64,000 nucleotides of DNA from the NCBI GenBank assembly GCA_966212235.1, contig CBIHPP010000006.1, positions 248,001 to 312,000 on the forward strand, read 5' to 3'. The notes under the pieces were generated by a model. It ran no database searches and was not told where the DNA came from. It saw nothing but the letters and a program-made list of their open reading frames with translations. Every line of letters starts with the position of its first letter. Position 1 is the first letter of the stretch. Below are positions 43,752 through 53,084 of the stretch, in pieces. The position numbers were made by a program, and so were the translations under genes. This stretch comes from Niastella sp966212235 (lineage in GTDB: Bacteria > Bacteroidota > Bacteroidia > Chitinophagales > Chitinophagaceae).

Positions 43752-43772
43752 CGAAGCAAAACGCAGCAACAC

Positions 43773-44432
43773 ATGAAATCTCCACATATATTTAAAAAGA
43801 TCATACAGTACTTCCTGCAGGGGCTAATTATTTTAGCACCAATAGCTATTACTATATATGCTGTTACCGCTTTATTTAATTTTGTTGATAACATCCTCCC
43901 CAGCCTTATCGGTTATTTTTCACCGACCTTACTGGGCACTGATGCGAACGGTAATCCTAAAAAAATACCCGGACTTGGCTTTGTGCTGGTAACGCTCATC
44001 GTTATCCTGGTAGGCTATATATCTTCTTCCTTTATTGTAAGTAAACTGGTTGACCTGTTTGATAAAATACTGGAACGCACACCCGGCATCAAACTCCTGT
44101 ACTCAACCGTAAAAGATTTTTTTGAAGCCTTTGCCGGTAATAAAAGAAAATTTGATAAGGCGGTGCTGGTTTGTATTGAAACAACGGATGTTTGGCAAAT
44201 TGGCTTTATAACCCAGCAGGATTTACATGAGTTTGGATTACCGGAGTACGTAGCGGTATATGTACCTCAATCTTACGCTTTTACCGGCCGGCTGTATTTT
44301 GTAAAAAGCGACCGGGTACGTTTGTTAACTGATGTCAATTCAACCGAAGCCATGAAATTTGCCATATCCGGTGGCGTTACAACTATTGACGATGATACCC
44401 ACCACCCTCCTAAAGGGGAAGTGAAGGCCTGA
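43773..44432 (+). CDS. DUF502 family membrane protein
   Basis: 219 residues from MKSPHIFKKIIQYF (43773); the frame's earlier TTG at 43749 lies inside the promoter. Two membrane helices (about 13-36 and 75-100: GLIILAPIAITIYAVTALFN, GLGFVLVTLIVILVGYI) are followed by a soluble domain with the family pattern RTPGIKLLYSTVKDFFEAF. Function unknown; the family is widespread, including plant COV1-like relatives. Divergent from the efflux operon. Confidence 0.9.
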   Translation: MKSPHIFKKIIQYFLQGLIILAPIAITIYAVTALFNFVDNILPSLIGYFSPTLLGTDANGNPKKIPGLGFVLVTLIVILVGYISSSFIVSKLVDLFDKILERTPGIKLLYSTVKDFFEAFAGNKRKFDKAVLVCIETTDVWQIGFITQQDLHEFGLPEYVAVYVPQSYAFTGRLYFVKSDRVRLLTDVNSTEAMKFAISGGVTTIDDDTHHPPKGEVKA

Positions 44433-44530
44433 CGATAATAATTGAGCATGATCAAAATATATCGGTCGCATTTATAGTAACCGACAAATACCGGATACCG
44501 GATCTCCCCGTCCGTACCTTCATGCCGTTT

Positions 44531-45496
44531 ATGAAAAAACTACTCCTCATAACGGCGGCGGTGCTTTACAGCCATTCTCTTTTTTCCTGGGGTTTCTATG
44601 CCCATCGCCAGATAAACTATTATGCCGTCTTTATGTTGCCGCCCGATATGCTGGTGTTATATAAACCCAACATCCAGTTCCTCAGCGATCATGCAGTTGA
44701 CCCCGATAAACGCCGGTATGCCGTAGCCGGTGAAGGCGCCCGTCATTACCTTGACATTGATCATTACGGCGCCTATCCCTTCGATTCACTTCCCCGCACC
44801 TGGGCCAAAGCGGTTGAAAAATATGGTACCGACAGCTTACAGAAATACGGTATCGTGCCCTGGCATATTCAAACCATGCTGAGCCGGCTTACTTCAGCCT
44901 TTAAACAAAAAGACCAGGTAAAAATTTTGAAGCTCTCCGCCGATATCGGGCATTATATTGCCGATTCGCATGTGCCGTTACATGTGTGCAGCAATCACAA
45001 CGGGCAACTCACCAACCAGCAGGGTATACATGGGTTTTGGGAATCGCGCATACCCGAACTACTGGCAGCCACTTCCTGGGACTTCCTGTTGGGCAAAGCA
45101 ACCTATATAACCAATCCTTTATCATATACCTGGAAACGGGTGCTTGAAAGTGCCGCTGCAGCCGATAGTGTATTGCATATAGAAAGAAATCTAACCACGC
45201 AGTTTTCGGCCGATCGGAAATATTCATTCGAACAACGGAATGGCCAGATCTTCCGGCAATATTCCACCGCCTATTGTCTGGCGTATGATCAACAGCTCAA
45301 CCATATGATCGAGCGCCGGATGCAGCAATCGATTGTTGCAGTAGCTTCCTTTTGGTACACAGCCTGGGTAAATGCCGGTCAACCCGACCTGAAACAGCTC
45401 GTCAACAAAGACTTCAGCGATGAAGATCGCCGGGAATTTGACGAACTAAACAAGGCATGGCTGAAAGGTCAGGCTTCCGGAAAAGATTGTGATTAA
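44531..45496 (+). CDS. Secreted phospholipase C/S1-P1 nuclease-like protein
   Basis: 321 residues from MKKLLLITAAVLYSHSLF (44531). A signal peptide appears to be cut just before WGFYAHRQIN; a mature N-terminal Trp is the zinc ligand in this superfamily. Other ligand-like residues are ARHYLDIDHYG, HYIADSHVPLHVCSNHNG and GIHGFWESRIPE, giving the expected His/Asp trinuclear zinc site. Whether it cuts phospholipids or nucleic acid cannot be decided. It starts about 100 bp after the DUF502 gene. Confidence 0.85.
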   Translation: MKKLLLITAAVLYSHSLFSWGFYAHRQINYYAVFMLPPDMLVLYKPNIQFLSDHAVDPDKRRYAVAGEGARHYLDIDHYGAYPFDSLPRTWAKAVEKYGTDSLQKYGIVPWHIQTMLSRLTSAFKQKDQVKILKLSADIGHYIADSHVPLHVCSNHNGQLTNQQGIHGFWESRIPELLAATSWDFLLGKATYITNPLSYTWKRVLESAAAADSVLHIERNLTTQFSADRKYSFEQRNGQIFRQYSTAYCLAYDQQLNHMIERRMQQSIVAVASFWYTAWVNAGQPDLKQLVNKDFSDEDRREFDELNKAWLKGQASGKDCD

Positions 45497-45560
45497 TTCA
45501 AAATGAGGTGGTTATGCCCCTTCCGCAAAATTCGATCCACCTATAGTCCCCTGAATTGAA

Positions 45561-45568
45561 TACTTTTG
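45561..45568 (+). promoter_or_regulatory. -7 promoter box for serC
   Basis: TACTTTTG, 25 bp before the ATG of serC. No clear TTTG at 19-21 nt upstream. Confidence 0.5.
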
Positions 45569-45593
45569 CACTCTTTCTAACTTTAGTGAAACA

Positions 45594-46673
45594 ATGATGC
45601 ACAATTTTAATGCGGGGCCCAGCATTCTGCCCCGGGAAGTATTCAAGCAAGCTAGTGAAGCCATTTTAGACTACAACAACTCCGGTTTGTCCATCCTGGA
45701 GATCGGTCACCGTACCGACCTGTTTCAGGCCGTTATGGACGAAGCCATTTCCCTGGTGAAAGAATTAATGCAATTAGACGATCAGCACGAAGTGCTGTTT
45801 TTGCATGGTGGCGCATCCACCCAATTCTTTCAAATTCCCATGAACCTGTTGAATGATAATGAAATAGCAGCCTATACCGACACCGGTACCTGGTCGGCCA
45901 AAGCCATAAAAGAAGCCAAATTATACGGCCATGTGGAAGTAGTTTGCAGCGCTAAAGAATCGAATTACAACCACCTGCCCAAACAATTTACGGTTCCTAA
46001 AACCGCCAAATACCTGCACCTGACCACCAATGAAACCATTCATGGGGTACAATGGCATGACTTCACGCCTTTTTTTGAAGCCGGCGTGCCGCTGGTAGCA
46101 GATATGAGCAGTGATATCCTGAGCCGGGTTATGGACTTTAATAAATTCGATCTGATATATGCCGGTGCGCAGAAAAATGTAGGCGCTGCGGGTGTTAACC
46201 TGGTCATTTTAAACAAAAATATACTGGGGAAGGTGAACCGGAAACTGGCCACCATGATGGATTACCGCAATCACATCGAGAACGGCTCCATGTTAAATAC
46301 ACCCCCGGTTTTTGCAGTGTATGTTTGTATGCTTACCCTCCGTTGGTTAAAAAACCTGGGTGGTGTACTCGCTATTGAAAAGGTCAATCATCAAAAAGCG
46401 CAATTGCTGTATAACGCCATCGACAGCCTGCCGGTGTTTAAAGGCCCGGTTATTAATATAGAAGATCGCAGTATCATGAATGCCTGCTTTGTAATGGACA
46501 ATGCCGACCTGGAAAAAGAATTCCTGACGCTCTGCAAGCAAAACAATATAATCGGAGTGAAAGGCCACCGCAGCGTAGGCGGATTCAGGGTTTCCCTGTA
46601 CAACGCCCTGCCACTGGAAAGTGTGCAACTGCTGACAGACCTGATGAAAGATTTCGCTAATAAAAAAGGCTAA
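45594..46673 (+). CDS. serC: Phosphoserine aminotransferase
   Basis: 359 residues. It converts 3-phosphohydroxypyruvate to phosphoserine with glutamate as amino donor, and also serves in pyridoxal phosphate synthesis in some bacteria. It starts MMHNFNAGPSILPREVF. The PLP Lys is in YAGAQKNVGAAGVNLVIL. The substrate-binding segment GHRSVGGFRVSLYNALP is at the C-terminus. Full length. A DUF1015 gene follows after 26 bp, a pairing common in Bacteroidota. Confidence 0.97.
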   Translation: MMHNFNAGPSILPREVFKQASEAILDYNNSGLSILEIGHRTDLFQAVMDEAISLVKELMQLDDQHEVLFLHGGASTQFFQIPMNLLNDNEIAAYTDTGTWSAKAIKEAKLYGHVEVVCSAKESNYNHLPKQFTVPKTAKYLHLTTNETIHGVQWHDFTPFFEAGVPLVADMSSDILSRVMDFNKFDLIYAGAQKNVGAAGVNLVILNKNILGKVNRKLATMMDYRNHIENGSMLNTPPVFAVYVCMLTLRWLKNLGGVLAIEKVNHQKAQLLYNAIDSLPVFKGPVINIEDRSIMNACFVMDNADLEKEFLTLCKQNNIIGVKGHRSVGGFRVSLYNALPLESVQLLTDLMKDFANKKG

Positions 46674-46699
46674 CTAAAAAAACGCTTAACATAAGTACA

Positions 46700-47932
46700 A
46701 TGGCTAATATTTCTCCCTTTAAAGCCCTGCGCCCACGTCCCGAGTTGGCTAAACAGGTAGCTTCTCGTCCTTACGATGTGCTGAATTCGAAAGAAGCCCG
46801 TGAAGAAGCAGTAGGCAACCCTTATACGTTCCTGCATATAACCAAATCAGAGATCGATTTGCCCGATGATATGGATATTCACAGTACGCCGGTATATGAA
46901 AAAGCAAAAGAAAATATCGCGGCATTTATTCAACGCAGTGTTTTATTCAGAGAGGATAAACCTTGTTATTATATATATCAACTGGTAATGAACGGTCGTA
47001 GTCAAACCGGCCTGGTAAGCGCCAGTTCGGTAGATGATTATGAAAATGATATTATCAAAAAACATGAGTTTACCCGGCCCGAAAAAGAGAAGGACCGCAT
47101 TAATCATATAGCCACCACCGGCGCACAAACCGGGAATGTTTTCCTGGCATACCGGAACAATGAAGAAGTAGACACCCTCATTGAACAATGGAAAGACACC
47201 CATTCACCGGTATACGATTTCGTAGCCGATGATAATATCAGTCATACCATTTGGGTGATCAACGACAATACGGCTATTGAAACAATCACCAACCTGTTCA
47301 AAACAAAGATCCCGCATACCTATATTGCAGATGGCCACCACCGGGCAGCTTCTGCAGCCAAAGTGAGAAAGGCGCTGGGCAACCAGGCCAAAGCGGAAGC
47401 CGATTATTTTTTAACGACCCTGTTCCCTTCGAACCAGTTATATATCATGGATTATAACCGGGTAGTTAAAGACCTGAATGGATTTACCGAAGCCAGTTTC
47501 CTGGAAAAGTTATCCGGCTCCTTTGTTATAGAAAAAGCATCCACCCCGGTTTCACCCGCCAAACTGCATCAGTTTGGTATGTTCCTGAAAGGCCAGTGGT
47601 ATACTTTAACGGCCAAAGACGGTACCTGGACCAATGACCCTATCGGGGTTTTGGATGTTACCATTCTTTCGAACCTGATACTGGATCCCCATTTAGGCAT
47701 TAAAGACCAGCGTACCTCTAAACGGGTAGATTTTATAGGCGGTATCCGTGGCTTGTCGGAGCTGGAAAAAAGGGTAAACAGTGGCGAAATGGAAGTGGCT
47801 TTCAGCCTGCATCCCGTTACCATTCAACAGTTGTTTGATATCGCCGACAGTGGTAATGTAATGCCTCCAAAAAGCACCTGGTTTGAGCCCAAATTGCGCG
47901 ATGGATTGCTCACCCACCTCATTTATAGTTAA
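46700..47932 (+). CDS. DUF1015 family protein
   Basis: 410 residues, soluble. It starts MANISPFKALRPRPELAKQV and contains SRPYDVLNSKEAREEA, IADGHHRAASAAKVR and the C-terminal VMPPKSTWFEPKLRDGLL, all typical of the family. The conserved His/Arg group in DGHHR suggests an enzyme or phosphate-binding site, but the function is unknown. It probably shares an mRNA with serC (26-bp gap), which hints at a link to serine or PLP metabolism. Confidence 0.92.
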   Translation: MANISPFKALRPRPELAKQVASRPYDVLNSKEAREEAVGNPYTFLHITKSEIDLPDDMDIHSTPVYEKAKENIAAFIQRSVLFREDKPCYYIYQLVMNGRSQTGLVSASSVDDYENDIIKKHEFTRPEKEKDRINHIATTGAQTGNVFLAYRNNEEVDTLIEQWKDTHSPVYDFVADDNISHTIWVINDNTAIETITNLFKTKIPHTYIADGHHRAASAAKVRKALGNQAKAEADYFLTTLFPSNQLYIMDYNRVVKDLNGFTEASFLEKLSGSFVIEKASTPVSPAKLHQFGMFLKGQWYTLTAKDGTWTNDPIGVLDVTILSNLILDPHLGIKDQRTSKRVDFIGGIRGLSELEKRVNSGEMEVAFSLHPVTIQQLFDIADSGNVMPPKSTWFEPKLRDGLLTHLIYS

Positions 47933-47961
47933 AAACAGAAGTCAGATATTGCTGAGTTTGA

Positions 47962-48024
47962 GATTTAGAGATTTTGAGATTTATAAACATGTTTAACGTG
48001 CTGAAATCCCAAAATCTCTAAATC
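47962..48024. repeat. GATTTAGAGATTT word repeat with a 21-bp inverted repeat
   Basis: 47962-47982 is complementary to 48004-48024 at 20 of 21 positions, with a 21-nt loop. Each arm is made of AGATTT-type words. It lies 30 bp past the DUF1015 stop and may serve as a terminator, although the T-run is weak. Confidence 0.65.
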
Positions 48025-48126
48025 CCGACATCAGAAATTTTAAAGCTTCCCAATTCTTACCCCTTCCGCCCCCGAACTTTAACTTTCTTTCGAATTTTCC
48101 CACTTTTCCGGCTATCCTACTTCCCT

Positions 48127-48134
48127 TATCTTTG
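48127..48134 (+). promoter_or_regulatory. -7 promoter box directly before a start codon
   Basis: TATCTTTG ends 6 nt before the ATG at 48141; a TTTT stands at 48104-48107, 19 nt upstream. The transcript would be leaderless or nearly so. Confidence 0.55.
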
Positions 48135-48140
48135 AACCGT

Positions 48141-49166
48141 ATGAAACATCTTATACCAGTTATAGGTTTATTGTTTGCCGTAAATATGGCACAGGCCCAA
48201 AACGAGCCTGGTGATGTTAAAACCGTGCAGGAAACCGCTAAAACTTATATCAAACAGGGCGACTATTCAAACGCCGTTCTTGTTTTGAACAGGGCCTTGC
48301 AAAACAATGCCGATAACCTGGACTTACAGAAAGATCTGGCATTTGCCTATTACCTTAACCGTGATTATGTGCGCGGACTGGAAGTGGCTAAAAAATTTCC
48401 CGAGCGTCCCGATGCCGATGTGCATAGCTTTCAATTGCTGGGCATGATTTACAAAGCCATTGAGGAAGTAAAGGATTGTGAAAAAATGTATAAGACTGCG
48501 CTGAAGAAATTTCCCGGCAGCGGCACTCTGTATAATGAATATGGCGAAATGATGTGGAGTAAAAAAGATTACTCCGATGCCATCAAATTATGGGAAAAAG
48601 GCATTGAAGCCGACCCCGGTTATTCAGGGAACTATTATAACGCTGCCAAATATTACTATTTTACCCCTGATAAAGTATGGGGGCTGGTTTACGGTGAAAT
48701 ATTTTTAAACCTCGAAAGCTATTCAAAACGTACCGCAGAAATCAAGAACGTTTTGCTGGACGGATATAAAAAGTTGTTTAACGATGCCAATCTAACCAAA
48801 GACCAGGATACAAAAAACGACTTTGTGAAAGCTTTTCTCGAAGGAATGAAATCACAATCTTCGTTTATTGGTGCCAATGGGGTTACTGCAGAAACGTTAT
48901 CGGCCGTTCGCACCAAATTTATTCTGGACTGGTTTACCAAAAACGCCACTCGTTTACCCTTCCGCCTGTACGAATATCATCAGCAATTGTTAAAATCAGG
49001 GATGTTCGATGCGTATAACCAATGGATCTTTGGCACTGCCACCAACCTGCCGGCTTACGAAAACTGGACAAAAACCCACCAGGAGGAGTACAATAAGTTC
49101 GATTACTTTCAACGCAACCGGGTATTTAAATTACCAGCAGGGCAATACTATCAATCAGTAAAATAA
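48141..49166 (+). CDS. Exported tetratricopeptide-repeat protein
   Basis: 341 residues from MKHLIPVIGLLFAVNMAQAQ (48141), which is a signal peptide. The frame's earlier TTG lies in the -7 box. TPR-like helices occupy about residues 30-190 (SNAVLVLNRALQNNADNLDL, AFAYYLNRDYVRGLEVAK, TLYNEYGEMMWSKKDYSDAI). The C-terminal half is helical without a recognised domain and contains many aromatic residues. Function unknown; probably periplasmic. Terminated at 49174-49203. Confidence 0.85.
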   Translation: MKHLIPVIGLLFAVNMAQAQNEPGDVKTVQETAKTYIKQGDYSNAVLVLNRALQNNADNLDLQKDLAFAYYLNRDYVRGLEVAKKFPERPDADVHSFQLLGMIYKAIEEVKDCEKMYKTALKKFPGSGTLYNEYGEMMWSKKDYSDAIKLWEKGIEADPGYSGNYYNAAKYYYFTPDKVWGLVYGEIFLNLESYSKRTAEIKNVLLDGYKKLFNDANLTKDQDTKNDFVKAFLEGMKSQSSFIGANGVTAETLSAVRTKFILDWFTKNATRLPFRLYEYHQQLLKSGMFDAYNQWIFGTATNLPAYENWTKTHQEEYNKFDYFQRNRVFKLPAGQYYQSVK

Positions 49167-49173
49167 ATAATAA

Positions 49174-49203
49174 GTCCCCCGATGCATCGGGGGCTTTTTT
49201 TAT
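49174..49203 (+). terminator. Terminator with a CCCCCGATGCATCGGGGG palindrome
   Basis: An 18-bp perfect palindrome (49176-49193) followed by C and seven T. It contains the CCCGA...TCGGG element. Confidence 0.9.
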
Positions 49204-49344
49204 TAGCGCAGATTCATTAAATTCAATAAAGGTTAACCGTAAAACCAGTCAGGCCTGTATTAATGCAAACTTGCCTTTGCGAATGAATGCCCGAATAAGG
49301 GCCCTTGCCGACAGGTTTTGTGACCGGTATATAAAACAACATCT

Positions 49345-51126
49345 ATGACCGAACCCAAACGTCTATTCGATTGCCTGCAATTCCATTTGAAAAGAAAGCC
49401 ACTGCCCAATATGCTGGCTGCCAAAGAAAATGGAAAATGGAAAACATACAGCACGGAAGAAGTAAAGAATATTGTGGATAAGCTCAGCGCAGGTTTGTTG
49501 AACCTGGGCATTCAATGCGGCGATATGACTGCCGAAAGCCGTGATAAGATAGCCATTCTCAGTAAAAACCGGCCCGAATGGGTTATGCTCGACCTGGCGG
49601 TTCAGCAAACCGGCGCCGTCCTCACCCCAATTTACCCTACCATAAATGTGCAGGACCTGGAATTTGTGCTCAACGATGCCCAGGTAAAGATTGTGTTTGT
49701 AAACGACGAAGAATTATTTCATAAAGTATTAAGCGTAAAAGAACGGGTGCCCTGCCTGCAGGAAATATATACGTTTGAACACGTGGCCAATGCCCGTCAC
49801 TGGAAAGACGTGATGTCCCTGTCGGATGAAGCAGCCCTGCAAAAAGTACAATCTATTGCCGCGGGTATTGCCTATGAAGATCTGGCTACCATTATTTATA
49901 CATCAGGCACTACCGGTACACCCAAAGGAGTCATGCTCTCGCACAGGAACATACTAAGCAATGTAATGGCCTGTTATCCCTGTTTACCTGCTTTCCCGAA
50001 TATGAAGTCGCTGAGCTTTTTGCCACTGAACCATATTTTCGAGCGCATGATCACTTACTTTTATTTGTTCAGGGGCATTTCCATTTATTATGCAGAAAGC
50101 ATGGAAACCATCGGCGATAACCTGAAGGAAGTACAACCCGACATGTTCACCACCGTTCCCCGCCTGCTTGAAAAAGTATATGACCGAATTATGGCCAAGG
50201 GCGCGGAGTTAACAGGTTTAAAAAGAAAATTATTCTACTGGGCGCACGACCTGGCTACCCGGTATGAGATCAATAAACCGTTGAGCTTTAGTTATAAGTT
50301 TCAATTAGCGCTGGCCAATAAACTCATCTTTAGTAAATGGCGCGAAGCTTTGGGTGGCAACCTTAAATGTATTGTAAGCGGGGGCGCCGCCTGCCAGGTA
50401 CGTTTAATACGCATTTTTACCGCCGCCCAAATTCCGGTACTCGAAGGATATGGTTTAACCGAAACCTCTCCGGTGATCAGTGTAAACCGCTTCGAAGAAC
50501 ATGGCCGCATGTTTGGGTCCGTAGGGCCGGTAATAGATGAGGTAGAAGTAAAAATTGCAGAAGACGGTGAAATATTATGTAAAGGTCCCAATGTAATGAT
50601 GGGCTATTATAGAAGGCCCGATCTTACCCAGGAAACTATGAGCGGTGAATGGTATCATACCGGCGACATTGGTATGGTTGTAGACAATAAATTCGTGAAG
50701 ATCACCGACCGCAAAAAAGAATTGTTTAAAACCAGCGGCGGTAAATACGTGGCGCCACTGCCTATTGAAAACAAGCTGAAAGAATCGATATATGTAGAAC
50801 AGATCATGGTAGTTGGCTCGGAAAAGAAGTTTGTAGGCGCACTGATCATTCCGGCATTTCCGGCGCTGAAAGACTGGGCCCGCAAACAAGGCATACCCGA
50901 TATGCCCAATGAAGAATTGATAAAACAACCTAAAGTGGTTGACCTGTTCAACGACCTGGTTGATAGTTATAACAAATATTTCAACCACGTAGAGCAAATA
51001 AAACGATTCTCCCTGCTTCCCCACGAATGGAGTATTGAAACCGGGGAAATGACCCCCAAGATGAGCATCAAACGAAAGGTGGTTATGGAGAAATATCGTG
51101 ACTCCATTGAACACATTTATGCATAG
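49345..51126 (+). CDS. Long-chain fatty acid-CoA ligase
   Basis: 593 residues of the AMP-binding superfamily. It activates fatty acids through an acyl-adenylate. Motifs are the P-loop YTSGTTGTPKGVMLSHRN, the segment GYGLTETSPVISVN, WYHTGDIG and the hinge/KITDRKKELFKTSGGKYV region with the catalytic Lys near the C-terminus. It belongs to the FadD15/FAA1-like class of bacterial and eukaryotic long-chain ligases. It starts MTEPKRLFDCLQFH. It is monocistronic, ending at a 16-bp stem terminator. Confidence 0.95.
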   Translation: MTEPKRLFDCLQFHLKRKPLPNMLAAKENGKWKTYSTEEVKNIVDKLSAGLLNLGIQCGDMTAESRDKIAILSKNRPEWVMLDLAVQQTGAVLTPIYPTINVQDLEFVLNDAQVKIVFVNDEELFHKVLSVKERVPCLQEIYTFEHVANARHWKDVMSLSDEAALQKVQSIAAGIAYEDLATIIYTSGTTGTPKGVMLSHRNILSNVMACYPCLPAFPNMKSLSFLPLNHIFERMITYFYLFRGISIYYAESMETIGDNLKEVQPDMFTTVPRLLEKVYDRIMAKGAELTGLKRKLFYWAHDLATRYEINKPLSFSYKFQLALANKLIFSKWREALGGNLKCIVSGGAACQVRLIRIFTAAQIPVLEGYGLTETSPVISVNRFEEHGRMFGSVGPVIDEVEVKIAEDGEILCKGPNVMMGYYRRPDLTQETMSGEWYHTGDIGMVVDNKFVKITDRKKELFKTSGGKYVAPLPIENKLKESIYVEQIMVVGSEKKFVGALIIPAFPALKDWARKQGIPDMPNEELIKQPKVVDLFNDLVDSYNKYFNHVEQIKRFSLLPHEWSIETGEMTPKMSIKRKVVMEKYRDSIEHIYA

Positions 51127-51152
51127 TTAATAATTTATTATTTGATAATGTT

Positions 51153-51194
51153 AACAGGGAACCCCGCCTCGGCGGGGTTCCCTGTTGTGTTTTT
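51153..51194 (+). terminator. Very strong terminator after the acyl-CoA ligase
   Basis: A 16-bp perfect stem (51153-51168 with 51171-51186), rich in GC, followed by GTGTTTTT. Confidence 0.93.
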
Positions 51195-51280
51195 AATACA
51201 ACACAAGCCATATAAGGGGGTTTAAACCTGACATATTGGGCTTTTGGGGTCCCTTTTTGCCCCTTAATGCTTCCATGTTG

Positions 51281-51413
51281 ATACCTCTAATTCTCCATTC
51301 ATCCTCCATTGATCCTCCATTCATCCTCCATTCATCTTCCATTACATAATGGAAGATGAATGGAAATATTATGGTTTATTGATGGACAGTAAATGGAGCT
51401 AAAATGGAGGTAT
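51281..51413. repeat. Large inverted repeat built from 11-bp TCCTCCATTCA tandem units
   Basis: Five 11-bp units start at 51291, 51302, 51313, 51324 and 51335 (consensus TCCTCCATTCA). The last part forms a perfect 16-bp stem (51328-51343 with 51348-51363, loop ACAT). ATGGA words continue on the right side, and the outer ends ATACCTC (51281-51287) and GAGGTAT (51407-51413) are also complementary. No credible gene lies in 51187-51605. Confidence 0.75.
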
Positions 51414-51605
51414 AAAGGTGTTATCGAGGTGTCATTAAGGTGCCCAATAACTCCCTGTTAGCACCCTATAATCTCAAATCTGATCCGGTTCATTTATCCG
51501 AAACTGCATCTGTTTTATAATAGGGTTCTATTGGAAATTTGTAGAAGAAAAGCAGGAAACGGGTTGTTATCGCATGTATGCAGACTCAACTTTATATCTG
51601 ATAAT

Positions 51606-53078
51606 ATGAAGAATATGAAAAAAGAAGCCTTATTAACAGAGGAAAAAACACTGGATCCCCAGGATTGGTCGGCTTTAAATGAACTGGGCCACCGGATGCT
51701 CGACGACCTGTTCCATTACCTGGAAACAACGCGGCAGCGGCCGGTGTATAAAAAGCCAACAGCAGAGGCCATAGCCAGCACGCAACAACCTTTGCCGCAA
51801 TCGCCGCAGGAAGCCTCGGCTGTGTACGCCGAATTCTTTAAAAATATACTTCCCTATAATACCAATAATATTCATCCGCGCTTTTGGGCATGGGTACAGG
51901 GCGGCGGTACCCCATTTGGAATGCTGGCCGATATGCTGGCCTCAGGCATGAATGCCAACGTAAGCATTGGTGACAGTATGCCCATGTATGTTGAAAAACA
52001 GGTTATTAACTGGTCAAAGGAAATGATGGGCTTTCCGGAAACGGCCAGCGGGTTGTTAATGAGCGGCGCTTCTCTGGCAAACGTCACCGCATTGGTAATA
52101 GCAAGGCATCATGCCAACCGCGATATAAAAACAAAAGGATTACAGGCTGTGCCGGGCCCGCTCTCTATATACGGTTCTTCCGAAACACATAATTGCGTAT
52201 TGAAAGGAGTGGAAGTGATTGGCATCGGCAGTGATAATTTCCGCAGAGTACCGGTTGACGCCGATTATCGCATCCGCATCGATGAACTAAAACGTATGCT
52301 CGTTGAAGATAGAGCCGCCGGGTATCACCCTTTTTGCATAGTAGGCAACGCGGGAACGGTGAACACCGGCGCTATTGACCCGCTGCAGGACCTGGCAACT
52401 ATTGCCCGGGAAAACAATTTATGGCTGCATATAGATGGTGCTTTTGGTGCTATTCCCAACCTGTTGCCCGAGTTTGCCGATCGGTTAAAAGGCATGGAAC
52501 TGGCCGATAGCCTGTCATTCGATTTTCATAAATGGATGTATATAAATTATGAAGCAGCCTGCGTATTGGTACGGGACCCACAGCTGCACCGCGAAGCATT
52601 TGCCTCCGCTGTAAATTATTTATCCTTGCATGAACGGGGTTTATCTGCCGGTCCCGATGCCTTTAACAATTTTGGCATGGAATTATCGAGGGGATTTAAA
52701 GCCTTAAAAATATGGATGTCGTTAAAGCAGAACGGACTGGAAACCTATCGTACGCTTATCAGGCAAAATTTGCAGCAGGCGCAATACCTGGCAGAACTGG
52801 TCCAATTGCGGCCAGCACTTGAATTGTTGGCGCCCGTGCCATTGAACATTGTATGTTATCGCTACAACCCCGGCAAGGGTACTGAAAAGGAATTAAACGC
52901 CCTGAACAAGGAAATATTGATGCGGTTGCATGAACAGGGCATTGCAGCGCCTTCCTATACCATGCTAAACGGACAATATGCCATTCGTGCTGCCATTACC
53001 AACCATCGCAGCCGGTTTGAGGATTTTGAATTGCTTGTAAATGAAACAATACGGATTGGAAATGAGATAACGGGGTAG
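51606..53078 (+). CDS. PLP-dependent decarboxylase of the aromatic-amino-acid/glutamate group (fold type I)
   Basis: 490 residues from MKNMKKEALLTEEKTLD (51606). The PLP Lys is in SLSFDFHKWMYINYE, the cofactor Asp in LWLHIDGAFGAIPNL and the SGASLANVTAL segment in the middle. The N-terminal part (FHYLETTRQRPVYKKP) fits group II decarboxylases such as DOPA, tyrosine or glutamate decarboxylase. The substrate is unknown. The start is supported by the lack of similarity upstream. It lies after a 480-bp spacer with the large inverted repeat. Confidence 0.9.
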   Translation: MKNMKKEALLTEEKTLDPQDWSALNELGHRMLDDLFHYLETTRQRPVYKKPTAEAIASTQQPLPQSPQEASAVYAEFFKNILPYNTNNIHPRFWAWVQGGGTPFGMLADMLASGMNANVSIGDSMPMYVEKQVINWSKEMMGFPETASGLLMSGASLANVTALVIARHHANRDIKTKGLQAVPGPLSIYGSSETHNCVLKGVEVIGIGSDNFRRVPVDADYRIRIDELKRMLVEDRAAGYHPFCIVGNAGTVNTGAIDPLQDLATIARENNLWLHIDGAFGAIPNLLPEFADRLKGMELADSLSFDFHKWMYINYEAACVLVRDPQLHREAFASAVNYLSLHERGLSAGPDAFNNFGMELSRGFKALKIWMSLKQNGLETYRTLIRQNLQQAQYLAELVQLRPALELLAPVPLNIVCYRYNPGKGTEKELNALNKEILMRLHEQGIAAPSYTMLNGQYAIRAAITNHRSRFEDFELLVNETIRIGNEITG

Positions 53079-53084
53079 CATTGA

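Noticed and set aside
48132..48140. TTG start of the TPR gene at 48132
   Set aside because: It lies within the TATCTTTG promoter box; the ATG at 48141 begins a good signal peptide.
51291..51345. CRISPR-like tandem array
   Set aside because: Units are 11 bp and abut without spacers; no cas genes are present.
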